From positions 124,001-188,000 of the forward strand of contig CABTOK010000009.1 in assembly GCA_902486425.1 (NCBI GenBank): a stretch of DNA of 64,000 nucleotides. Direction: 5' to 3'. The stretch is from UBA11475 sp902486425. GTDB lineage: Bacteria; Bacillota; Clostridia; Christensenellales; Borkfalkiaceae. Both the position numbers and the translations under genes were made by a program. Below, piece by piece: positions 29,295-36,830 of the stretch (positions within the stretch are counted from its first letter, which is position 1; every line of letters begins with the position of its first letter). The notes below the pieces were generated by a model, which worked only from the letters and a program-made list of their open reading frames with translations, ran no database searches and had not been told where the DNA came from.

Positions 29295-29304
29295 AGAACG
29301 TTCT
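29295..29304. promoter_or_regulatory. Palindrome at the Gfo/Idh transcription start (candidate operator)
   Basis: AGAACGTTCT is a perfect 10-base palindrome that starts 9 bases after the -10 box, so it would cover the +1 region. This is a classic repressor position; the regulator is not in the neighbourhood. Confidence 0.4.
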
Positions 29305-29355
29305 GTTTATTAAAAGGCGGACGGAATTTTAAGTTTAAACAAAAAGGAAAATAAA

Positions 29356-30600
29356 ATGAGTAAAATTTTAACGGTTGCGGCGATAGGTCTCGGCGGGAGA
29401 GGATGGAATTATACGAGCGTAATGAAGACAGAACCCGACAAATTCAAAGTAGTCGCGGGCTGCGATCTCATAAAAGAAAAACGTGAAAATTTCTGCAGAA
29501 ACTTCGGTCTGACGAACTCGGACGTATTTGAGTCGGAAGACGAATTTTTCAAAAAAAGACGGGCGGACGTTCTTATCGTAGCGACGCAGGACGGCGACCA
29601 TGTGAGACACGCGATAAAAGGTCTTGAACTCGGCTACGACATTCTGTGCGAAAAGCCTATATCCAATAATTTGGAGGATTGTTTTAAACTTATCGAAGCG
29701 CAGAAGAAGTACGGCAAAAAAATTATGGTATGCCACGTTTTAAGGTATGCGCCCGCATTCAGAAAAGCCAAAGAAATTATTGACGCCGGTTTGATCGGCG
29801 AACTTATAACGATAGACGATATCGAACAGGTAGAGTATCTTCATCAGGCGCACAGCTTCGTAAGGGGCAACTGGCGTAAAAAGGAAGAAACTTCCCCTAT
29901 GATTTTGCAAAAATGCTGTCACGATCTCGATCTTTTGCAGTGGTACGCAAATTCGGGTTGCGAAGAAATTTCTTCTTTAGGCGATCTCAGATTTTTTATC
30001 CCGAAAAACCGTCCCGAAGGATCTGCGGAAAGATGTATGGACTGCAAATATGTTCATACGTGCGAATACAGCGCGTACGAAACGTATATAACAAAAAAGT
30101 TCTGGGGAAGATTCGCCGTCCTTAACGGACTTGACGATACCGACGAAAACGTGATAGAATGTTTAAAAACAGGACCTTACGGAAGATGCGTTTTTTGCTC
30201 GGATAACGACGTTGTCGATAACGAAATCGTTATGATGCGGTTTAATAACAAGGTCACGGCGAATTTAAGAATGACGGCGTTCACGGCTAAAGGCGGAAGA
30301 ATAATCCACTTTTACGGCAGCTACGGCGAACTCGAACTCAACGAAGAAGAAGGCGCGCTGAAACTTAAAAAATTCGGTTCGGACTCCGAAATAATACCTA
30401 TCTCGTCTCTTACCGACGCGCAGTCGGGACACGGCGGCGGCGATACCGGTACGGTAAACGCCTTTTACGACTACGTTACAGGAAGCTCCGACGGCGAAAC
30501 CGTTTTAGAAAAGTCTATCGAAAGTCATCTTATGGCGTTCGCCGCGGAAGAATCGAGATTACGCGGCGGCGAAATGCTTAAATTAGACCATAAAAAATAA
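29356..30600 (+). CDS. Gfo/Idh/MocA family oxidoreductase with cysteine clusters
   Basis: A 414-residue NAD(P)-dependent dehydrogenase of the sugar/inositol type. The Rossmann fold begins with VAAIGLGGRG (about 7-16) and the family EKP motif is at 99-101. The C-terminal half contains the substrate-binding His-Asp pair in CCHDLDLLQW (about 193-202). It also carries an insertion with Cys227-x2-Cys230-x5-Cys236 and Cys269 plus Cys278-x2-Cys281 (in GPYGRCVFC), which may bind a metal. Such a cysteine insertion occurs in a subset of the family. The substrate is unknown. It is followed 39 bases later by an ABC exporter. Confidence 0.88.
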   Translation: MSKILTVAAIGLGGRGWNYTSVMKTEPDKFKVVAGCDLIKEKRENFCRNFGLTNSDVFESEDEFFKKRRADVLIVATQDGDHVRHAIKGLELGYDILCEKPISNNLEDCFKLIEAQKKYGKKIMVCHVLRYAPAFRKAKEIIDAGLIGELITIDDIEQVEYLHQAHSFVRGNWRKKEETSPMILQKCCHDLDLLQWYANSGCEEISSLGDLRFFIPKNRPEGSAERCMDCKYVHTCEYSAYETYITKKFWGRFAVLNGLDDTDENVIECLKTGPYGRCVFCSDNDVVDNEIVMMRFNNKVTANLRMTAFTAKGGRIIHFYGSYGELELNEEEGALKLKKFGSDSEIIPISSLTDAQSGHGGGDTGTVNAFYDYVTGSSDGETVLEKSIESHLMAFAAEESRLRGGEMLKLDHKK

Positions 30601-30639
30601 TTCCGCAGTCTTGTTTTAATAAAAAATAAAGGCGGCATC

Positions 30640-32364
30640 ATGCTCAAAAGATTTATACATTATTACAAACCGCATAAAAAGCTTTTTATCACGGACATGC
30701 TGGCGTCGCTTCTCGTGGCGGCGATAGGCGTAGCTTACCCTATAATAACGCGAACGATGATAAAAACTCTCGGAGCGGAAGAATTTACGGTAAAATTTAT
30801 TCTGATTTTCGGCGGAACGCTGCTGGGTTTGTACGTTTTAAGGATGCTTCTTAGTTACTTTATACAGTATTACGGGCATTACATGGGAGTGCAGATGCAG
30901 GCGGAAATGCGTACGGACTTATTCAGAAAGCTCGAAAAACTCCCGTATTCTTTTTACGACAATAACGAAACGGGCAAGATAATGACGAGAATAACTTCCG
31001 ATCTTTTCGAAGTATCCGAACTCGCTCACCACGGACCTGAAAATCTTATTATTTCTTCGATAACGGTTATAGGCGCGTTCGTATATCTTTGTACGATAAA
31101 CTGGAAGCTCACTTTAATAATATTTTTATGCGCGCCGCTCATACTCTTACTATCGTTTTTCACCCGTAAAAAGATGAAAAAGGCTTTCAAAAAAAGAAGA
31201 GAGTCGAACGCCGTTATAAACGCCGCGGTCGAATCGAGCATTTCCGGCGTAAGGGTTACAAAAGCCTTCAATAACGCAAAGATCGAAGAAGAAAAGTTCG
31301 AAGTCGGCAACGAACAGTTCAAAAAGGCGAGTAAAGAAGCTTATAAGGCGATGTCGGAATTCCATTCGGCGAACTCTTTCGTAAGCGACGTATTCAACGT
31401 TATAATTTTAATCGCCGGCGGAATATTTTTGTACTTTCTGTCGATAGACGTTGCGGACTATACGGCGTTTATGGTTTCGATAAGTCTGCTTATAACTCCG
31501 TTCATGACGCTCATAAACTTTACCGAACAGTTCCAGAACGGCGTTTCGGGCTTTGAAAGATTTATCGAGATAATGGACGAACCGATAGAAGAAGACAAAA
31601 AAGGCGCGTATTCCTTAGAAAACGTAAAGGGCGGCATAGAATTTAAAAACGTAACCTATTCATATGACGGCAGAAAAGAAGTTCTGGATAATATAAGTTT
31701 TAAAATAGCTCCCGGCGAGACTTTCGCTCTGGTCGGACCTTCCGGCGGCGGAAAAACGACCGTGTGCCACCTTATCCCGAGATTTTACAACATAAATCAG
31801 GGTGAAATTTTAATAGACGGCAACAACGTCGCGGACGTTACGATGGAATCTTTAAGAGATAAAATCGGCATAGTTCAGCAGGATATTTATCTTTTCAACG
31901 CTTCAGTTAAAGAAAATATTCTTTACGGCAGACCTACCGCCACCGACGAAGAGGTCGTAAACGCTGCAAAGCGCGCCAATATACACGACTATATTCTGAC
32001 TTTACCCGAAGGCTACGATACAGTCATAGGGGAAAGGGGCGTAAGACTTTCCGGCGGACAAAAGCAAAGGCTTTCTATTGCGAGAGTGTTCTTGAAAGAT
32101 CCGCCGATACTCATTCTCGACGAAGCGACTTCCGCTCTCGATAACGTAACCGAAACGCTTATACAAAAAGCTCTCGACGATTTGTCCGAAGGAAGAACTA
32201 CCATAGTAGTCGCTCACAGACTTTCGACAATCAAGAATGCTGACGAAATAGCGGTCGTTTCGGACGGAAAGATAGTCGAACAGGGAACGCACGACGAACT
32301 TGTGAAAAAGGGCGGCGAGTATTATAAACTCTACGCCGCGCAAAAAAACAAATACGATTTATAA
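30640..32364 (+). CDS. ABC exporter half-transporter (permease plus ATPase)
   Basis: A 574-residue type IV ABC half-transporter. Six membrane helices lie in about 1-300 and the ATPase in about 325-574, with Walker A GPSGGGKT (about 366), Q-loop, signature LSGGQKQR, Walker B ILILDEATSALD and H-loop VVAHRLST. It is of the MsbA/YknU/lipid-or-drug exporter type and probably works as a homodimer, since only one gene is present. The substrate cannot be inferred. It is probably cotranscribed with the Gfo/Idh gene; AAGGCGG lies before the ATG. It ends at a very strong bidirectional terminator. Confidence 0.9.
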   Translation: MLKRFIHYYKPHKKLFITDMLASLLVAAIGVAYPIITRTMIKTLGAEEFTVKFILIFGGTLLGLYVLRMLLSYFIQYYGHYMGVQMQAEMRTDLFRKLEKLPYSFYDNNETGKIMTRITSDLFEVSELAHHGPENLIISSITVIGAFVYLCTINWKLTLIIFLCAPLILLLSFFTRKKMKKAFKKRRESNAVINAAVESSISGVRVTKAFNNAKIEEEKFEVGNEQFKKASKEAYKAMSEFHSANSFVSDVFNVIILIAGGIFLYFLSIDVADYTAFMVSISLLITPFMTLINFTEQFQNGVSGFERFIEIMDEPIEEDKKGAYSLENVKGGIEFKNVTYSYDGRKEVLDNISFKIAPGETFALVGPSGGGKTTVCHLIPRFYNINQGEILIDGNNVADVTMESLRDKIGIVQQDIYLFNASVKENILYGRPTATDEEVVNAAKRANIHDYILTLPEGYDTVIGERGVRLSGGQKQRLSIARVFLKDPPILILDEATSALDNVTETLIQKALDDLSEGRTTIVVAHRLSTIKNADEIAVVSDGKIVEQGTHDELVKKGGEYYKLYAAQKNKYDL

Positions 32365-32447
32365 ACGCCGCCGGCGTATAACGGAACGTTTATAAATGAT
32401 TACGAATTTATAAAAATATAAAGAAATTAAAACAAATCAGAAAGATA

Positions 32448-32480
32448 AAAAAGGTTTGCGGAGCTTCCGCAAACCTTTTT
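32448..32480. terminator. Bidirectional terminator between the ABC exporter and the LRR lipoprotein
   Basis: AAAAAGGTTTGCGGA pairs perfectly with TCCGCAAACCTTTTT around a 3-base loop. T-runs exist in both directions and the two genes converge on it. Confidence 0.9.
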
Positions 32481-32489
32481 GGGTATCGG

Positions 32490-33218
32490 TTATTTTTGAT
32501 TTACGCTTTTTATTACGTCCACAAAGACCTTTTCGGCAGATAAAAATTCATCGTTGCCGTCTTCTACCGTTATAGAATTAAATTCTTCTTCGCTCGAATA
32601 AATGTAAATTTTGTTTAAAGACGAGCAGCCTTTAAAAGCGTTTTTACCTATGTGCTTTAAGTTGTAAATTTTTACCGAAGTAAGAGTTCCGTCGCCGCAA
32701 AACGCTTCTTCGCCGATCGTTTCAACGCCGTAAATAGTGGCTGAAAGCATGCCGAGAACGTTTTTGAATGCTCTGTCCTTTATTACCGTCGTAGTCATCG
32801 GGAGAGAAATACTCTTAAACGACAGGTTTGAAAACGCATCTTCTTCAACGGCGGTTACCTCGTATTCTTTATAATAGGCGGGTATTACGAAGGACTTCGC
32901 CGCATAATAAAAGTCGCCCGTGTTTTTAGTAACGGTAGCCGTTCCGCTTTTATCGTCGGTATCGAATTTCAGTTTACCCGCTATCGTTTTACCGCAAATT
33001 TCACACTCATCTCCGCCGCCGTTCACATGCCATTCGGGCGGGAGAAGTTTATCGTAGCTCTTGCCGCAAAAGTCGCATTTATAATGCTTGACTCCAAACG
33101 TTTCGCATCCCGGCGCGAGAGTCGTCGTTCCCAGATAGCGGTGGTCGCATTTGCAGCCGGACAGCGGAAGAAGCGTAAATACGGCGGCAATCGCAATCGC
33201 CGCAAATTTTTTAAACAA
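32490..33218 (-). CDS. Leucine-rich-repeat (BspA-like) lipoprotein
   Basis: A 242-residue surface lipoprotein. The lipobox LSGC places the modified cysteine at about 22. Next come cysteine-rich elements (CKCDH, CDFC, CEIC) like the ribbon motifs in clostridial surface proteins. The second half holds BspA-type repeats (DAFSNLSFKSISLP, RAFKNV, EAFCGD, NAFKGCSSLNKIYI). BspA-like proteins bind host or matrix molecules, but many have no known ligand. The start is TTG at 33216-33218, chosen because GGAG is 7-8 bases before it and the signal peptide begins at once. Its promoter and a 5' hairpin lie just upstream. Confidence 0.8.
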   Translation of the reverse strand: MFKKFAAIAIAAVFTLLPLSGCKCDHRYLGTTTLAPGCETFGVKHYKCDFCGKSYDKLLPPEWHVNGGGDECEICGKTIAGKLKFDTDDKSGTATVTKNTGDFYYAAKSFVIPAYYKEYEVTAVEEDAFSNLSFKSISLPMTTTVIKDRAFKNVLGMLSATIYGVETIGEEAFCGDGTLTSVKIYNLKHIGKNAFKGCSSLNKIYIYSSEEEFNSITVEDGNDEFLSAEKVFVDVIKSVNQK

Positions 33219-33240
33219 AATAATTCTCCGCGCGTTTAGT

Positions 33241-33256
33241 GACGGACTTGTCCGTC
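33241..33256 (-). promoter_or_regulatory. Hairpin at the 5' end of the LRR lipoprotein mRNA
   Basis: GACGGAC and GTCCGTC form a perfect 7-bp inverted repeat with 2 bases between, located just after the -10 box at 33264-33269. It could be a repressor site at the transcription start or a protective 5' hairpin. Confidence 0.4.
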
Positions 33257-33263
33257 CGCTTTT

Positions 33264-33292
33264 AGTTTATAACTTTTTACCTAAAAAATCAA
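33264..33292 (-). promoter_or_regulatory. Promoter of the LRR lipoprotein gene
   Basis: On the minus strand TTGATT (33287-33292) and TAAACT (33264-33269) have a 17-base spacer. Confidence 0.6.
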
Positions 33293-33337
33293 CGGGTAAA
33301 TCCTAAATTTCGACAAAAACCGCGTAAACTGCAAATA

Positions 33338-33362
33338 AAAAAGCCCCTTTTACGGGGTTTTT
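33338..33362 (-). terminator. Terminator of the RlmI-like methyltransferase gene
   Basis: On the minus strand AAACCCC and GGGGCTT form the stem with a 6-base loop, followed by TTTTTATTTG. Confidence 0.75.
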
Positions 33363-33379
33363 AGCGGAAAATTAAAAAA

Positions 33380-34552
33380 TTACAAAACGTTCAGCACGAA
33401 AAATTTAAGATACATGCTTTCGTCATCGTTTATAAGGGACGGGTGATCGGCGCCCTGAATTTTCATTTCGGCGATTCTTACTCTTCTTCCCGATTCCGCC
33501 GCCGCTTCCGAAAGCATTCTCGAAAACAGGGGAAGAGTCATATAGTGAGAGCAGGACGAAGTTATCAGAAATCCGCCCGGTTTTACTATCTTCATGCCTA
33601 AAACGTTTATATCTTTATAGCCCTTGTACGCGTCTTTTACTTCCGCCGCCGTTTTGCAGAAAGCCGGGGGATCTAAAATCACGGTGTCAAAACTTTTCTT
33701 TTCCTTTTTGAACGTTCTTAAAATTTCGAAAACGTCTCCGGCGAGCGTCGTTACGTTTGTAAATCCGTTTATTTCGGCGTTGCGTTTAACCTGCGAAAGT
33801 GCGAATGTCGATATATCGCACGCCGTAACGCTTTTCGCGCCGGCTGCCGCCGCATTCATCGAAAATCCGCCGCTGTTGCAAAAGCAGTCCAGAACCTCGG
33901 CTTTTTCGGAATATTTTCTTACGGCGTAGCGGTTGTCCTTCTGATCCAGAAAGTAACCCGTTTTTTGTCCGTTTCTGACGTCGACGAGCATTTTTATGCC
34001 GTTTTCGATTATTTCGATATTTTCGGGAACTTCGCCGTAAATAACTCCCGTCTTTTCCGTGAGACCTTCTTTTTTTATTACCGCCGAGTCGCTTCTTTCG
34101 TAAATGCCTTTCGGTGAGAATATTTTTATGAGCGAATTTATAATCGCTTCGCGGTTAACCTCGGCGGAGAGCGCGACTATCTGAACCGAGAGATAATCGC
34201 CGTACTTATCTACTACAAGCCCCGGCATGTTGTCCGCTTCCGAAAACACCGCTCTGAAAGAATTGTCGTAGCCGAGTTTTTTACGGTAGTTTACTGCGGA
34301 GAGGATAGTTTCGTAAAAAAAGTTTTCGTCTATTATTTCGGATTCGTTTCTTGAAATTATTCTCACGAGTATTTTTGAAAGGTGGTTGATAAAACCCCTC
34401 CCGATAAATCTTCCGTCCGCACTTCTGACCGTAGCGAGGCTGCCGTTTTTGTCTTTACCTTCGATTTTTAAAACTTCGTTGGCATAAACCCACGGATGTC
34501 CCGAAATTATTCTTTTTTCTTCGCCTTTTTTAAGATAAAGCGTATAAGCCAT
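33380..34552 (-). CDS. RlmI-like 23S rRNA (cytosine-C5) methyltransferase
   Basis: A 390-residue SAM-dependent methyltransferase of the RlmI/RlmO (COG1092) type. The N-terminal PUA domain (about 1-75) binds RNA and opens with the typical LKKGEEKRIISGHPWVYANE. The Rossmann domain holds the SAM loop VLDCFCNSGGFSMNAAAAGA (about 216-235) and the catalytic-region motif LDPPAFCK (about 291-298). E. coli RlmI modifies C1962 of 23S rRNA; the target here may be the same but is not proven. It is transcribed alone from a near-consensus promoter. A second COG1092-like methyltransferase, without the PUA domain, lies at 45483. Confidence 0.88.
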   Translation of the reverse strand: MAYTLYLKKGEEKRIISGHPWVYANEVLKIEGKDKNGSLATVRSADGRFIGRGFINHLSKILVRIISRNESEIIDENFFYETILSAVNYRKKLGYDNSFRAVFSEADNMPGLVVDKYGDYLSVQIVALSAEVNREAIINSLIKIFSPKGIYERSDSAVIKKEGLTEKTGVIYGEVPENIEIIENGIKMLVDVRNGQKTGYFLDQKDNRYAVRKYSEKAEVLDCFCNSGGFSMNAAAAGAKSVTACDISTFALSQVKRNAEINGFTNVTTLAGDVFEILRTFKKEKKSFDTVILDPPAFCKTAAEVKDAYKGYKDINVLGMKIVKPGGFLITSSCSHYMTLPLFSRMLSEAAAESGRRVRIAEMKIQGADHPSLINDDESMYLKFFVLNVL

Positions 34553-34585
34553 ATTATTTTTACCTTTTATTATATCGTTACGGCT

Positions 34586-34614
34586 ATTATATCAATTTTT
34601 TATAAAAAAATCAA
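34586..34614 (-). promoter_or_regulatory. Promoter of the RlmI-like gene
   Basis: On the minus strand TTGATT (34609-34614) and TATAAT (34586-34591) have a 17-base spacer. Confidence 0.65.
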
Positions 34615-34669
34615 ACCGCTGCTGTAAAATGTGTTCCGCATTTTCGGCTTTATAAATTCTGAATAATTA

Positions 34670-34698
34670 TTGAATAATTCTGAAACTTGTGGTAAACT
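34670..34698 (+). promoter_or_regulatory. Promoter of the 34740 gene
   Basis: TTGAAT (34670-34675) and TAAACT (34693-34698) have a 17-base spacer, 41 bases before the ATG. Confidence 0.5.
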
Positions 34699-34739
34699 AT
34701 ATTCGTAACCGCAAAAGACGGTGATAAACGGAGTAAAGT

Positions 34740-35810
34740 ATGGATATTTTGACCGAAAAACTGTTGGAACACAAAAAAATAAATTCAGGCAAATGGGGCA
34801 AATGCCATTGTCAGGGAATGGCCATGGATAAAGAAAAGAATTATATTTATTATTCTTTTACCACAAAACTCGTAAAAACCGACCTTGACGGCAACGTTTT
34901 AGGTTATGTCGACAACATAACGGGACATCTCGGATGTATTGATTTTAACGACGAAGACGGCAAAGTTTACGCTTCGCTCGAATATAAAAACGACGAAATC
35001 GGCAGGGGAATATTAAAAAACCTCGGGTACTCGGACGAAAACATAAAAGATGGCTTTTATATAGCGATATTCGACGCCGATAAAATAAGAGGAGCGATGG
35101 ACGCCGAAACTGACGAAGTTATGAAGACCGCCTACTTAAAAACGGTTTACGACGACTTTTCGGGAACGACCAAAGAAGGCGAAAAGCATATTTACGGCTG
35201 TTCCGGTATAGACGGACTTGCGATAGGACCTGATTTCGGAGATAAAAGCGGTAAAAAATATCTTCATGTGGCGTACGGGATTTACGGCGACCTTAACAGA
35301 GAAGACAACGATAATCAGGTTATTTTGCAGTACGAAATAGAAAAACTGAACGAAACAGCAAAAGTTCATAAGCAGTCGGCAATGCATACGTCGGGACCGG
35401 AAGAAAGAAACAAATACTTTTTATTTACCGGCAACACGACTTACGGCGTGCAGAATCTCGAATACGACGAGTACACGGGCGATTATATCGCTTCGGTTTA
35501 TACGGGGCATAAGGAAAAATTCCCGAATTATACGAACTTCGTAATCGACGGAAGTATCGCTCCCGTTACGGTAAGCGGCAAAAAATTTTTAACGCTTAAA
35601 AACTGCGGAACGGTCAAGAACGGCATAAGCGGGTACTATCAATATCTCGGCGGGGTTGAAATCGGAGCGATGGGCATGCATTCCGTCGGAAACGGCTTGT
35701 TTTATATAGTTGATCCGCAGTGGGAAGACAAAGACAACCTTTACGTTTATTCCGAACTTTATAAAATAGACGAATCGGATAAAAACGAACTTTTCAAAAA
35801 AATCGATTAA
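34740..35810 (+). CDS. Conserved-looking 356-residue protein of unknown function, possibly a beta-propeller
   Basis: I do not recognise a family. The protein has no signal peptide and no membrane helix. It is rich in short strands with Gly-Asp and Tyr turns (for example NYIYYSFTTKLVKTDLDGN, then HLGCIDFNDEDGKVYASLEY), the pattern of WD- or NHL-type propeller blades. Near the N-terminus KCHCQGMAMD has two cysteines and a histidine that could bind metal. Length and codon use look like a stable housekeeping gene. It is monocistronic, with a promoter at 34670 and a terminator at 35872. A tandem repeat overlaps its stop codon. Confidence 0.65.
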   Translation: MDILTEKLLEHKKINSGKWGKCHCQGMAMDKEKNYIYYSFTTKLVKTDLDGNVLGYVDNITGHLGCIDFNDEDGKVYASLEYKNDEIGRGILKNLGYSDENIKDGFYIAIFDADKIRGAMDAETDEVMKTAYLKTVYDDFSGTTKEGEKHIYGCSGIDGLAIGPDFGDKSGKKYLHVAYGIYGDLNREDNDNQVILQYEIEKLNETAKVHKQSAMHTSGPEERNKYFLFTGNTTYGVQNLEYDEYTGDYIASVYTGHKEKFPNYTNFVIDGSIAPVTVSGKKFLTLKNCGTVKNGISGYYQYLGGVEIGAMGMHSVGNGLFYIVDPQWEDKDNLYVYSELYKIDESDKNELFKKID

Positions 35811-35832
35811 AACATAAAATCGATTAAAACAT
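35799..35832. repeat. Perfect tandem repeat, 2 x 17 bases, across a stop codon
   Basis: AAAATCGATTAAAACAT occurs twice without a gap. The first copy contains the last codons and stop of the 34740 gene, so the second copy probably arose by slippage. Confidence 0.75.
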
Positions 35833-35871
35833 TATAATAAAATAAACATAAATACTAGAATAAGAAAAAAA

Positions 35872-35900
35872 GGCGGTAAGAAAATCTTATCGTCTTTTTT
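35872..35900 (+). terminator. Terminator before the phosphate locus
   Basis: GGCGGTAAG (35872-35880) pairs with CTTATCGTC (35886-35894) over 9 positions with two G-T pairs, followed by TTTTTT. Its two arms are the same bases as in the terminator at 41578-41606. Confidence 0.85.
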
Positions 35901-35927
35901 GTTTGAAATTTTTATTTTCTGTGCGAT

Positions 35928-35944
35928 TTTACAATTTTATTACA
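35928..35944 (+). promoter_or_regulatory. Candidate Pho box before pstS
   Basis: TTTACA (35928-35933) and ATTACA (35939-35944) form a direct repeat with an 11-base period. That is the arrangement PhoP/PhoB-type regulators bind in Gram-positives. A TATTTT at 35959-35964 could be the -10 box, with no good -35, as expected of an activated promoter. Confidence 0.5.
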
Positions 35945-36022
35945 AAAGGCGGGGCGAATATTTTACTTTAAGGCTTTATTCTTACGGCGTAAAACAGAGA
36001 AAAGAAAAAAGGAGAAAGAAAA

Positions 36023-36829
36023 ATGAAAAAACTTACAAAGATTTTAACTTGCGTTATGTGCGCAATGCTCGTCGTTCCGTTTACGCTCGCTTTCGCGGGT
36101 TGCGGCGGAAAAACAAACGATAACAAGGTAACCGTTTCGGGTTCCTCGTCCGTCACTCCGATAATGGAAAAGCTCGCCGCCGAGTACGAAAAAACTCACG
36201 ACGTAAGAATTACCGTAAACATGTCTTCGTCGGGCGCGGGCATAAGCGACACCCAAAGCGGACTTAACGATTTCGGAATGTCTTCGAGAGCGCTTAAAGA
36301 TACCGAAACCGGAATCGCAGGCGAAACGCTTTGCATGGACGGCATCGCCCTTATCGTAAGCAAAGACAACGAAGTTTCGGACGTTAAAAAAGAGGACGTA
36401 AAGGCTTTGTTCGAACACGGTACCGCTATCCCCGGAACGGGAATAACGGCGGCTATCGGAAGAGATGCTTCGAGCGGTACGAGATCGGCATTCGACGAAC
36501 TTCTTAAAATAAAGAACGGTTACCATACTTCGGTATCGCTCGTTGCGGAAACAGGCAACGTAATAGAAGCGATAAAGACTTCGCCGGTAAGCATAGGTTA
36601 CATTTCTTACGGAAGTCTTAATTCCGGCGTAAAAGCGGTAAGTCTCGACGGAGTTGCCTGCACGGTCGAAAATATCAAAAACAATACCTACGCTTTACAG
36701 AGACCGTTCGTAATAGTTCTTAAAGAAGGCACCGAACTTTCCGAAGCGGCTAAAGGATTTTACGATTATATAATGAGCGAAGAAGCGCAGACGATAATCG
36801 CAGGCGCGGGATATATTTCGGTAAGATAA
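36023..36829 (+). CDS. pstS: Phosphate-binding lipoprotein of the Pst transporter
   Basis: Extracellular phosphate receptor of the PstSCAB ABC importer. The signal sequence ends in the lipobox FAGC with the lipidated cysteine at 27. The mature protein starts with VTVSGSSSVTP, whose serines and main-chain groups bind phosphate. GRDASSGTRSAFDE (about 150-163) is the second binding loop. At 268 residues it has the short Gram-positive length. It is followed by the permease gene after 1 base. A Pho box lies upstream, so induction by phosphate starvation is expected. Confidence 0.95.
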   Translation: MKKLTKILTCVMCAMLVVPFTLAFAGCGGKTNDNKVTVSGSSSVTPIMEKLAAEYEKTHDVRITVNMSSSGAGISDTQSGLNDFGMSSRALKDTETGIAGETLCMDGIALIVSKDNEVSDVKKEDVKALFEHGTAIPGTGITAAIGRDASSGTRSAFDELLKIKNGYHTSVSLVAETGNVIEAIKTSPVSIGYISYGSLNSGVKAVSLDGVACTVENIKNNTYALQRPFVIVLKEGTELSEAAKGFYDYIMSEEAQTIIAGAGYISVR

Positions 36830-36830
36830 C

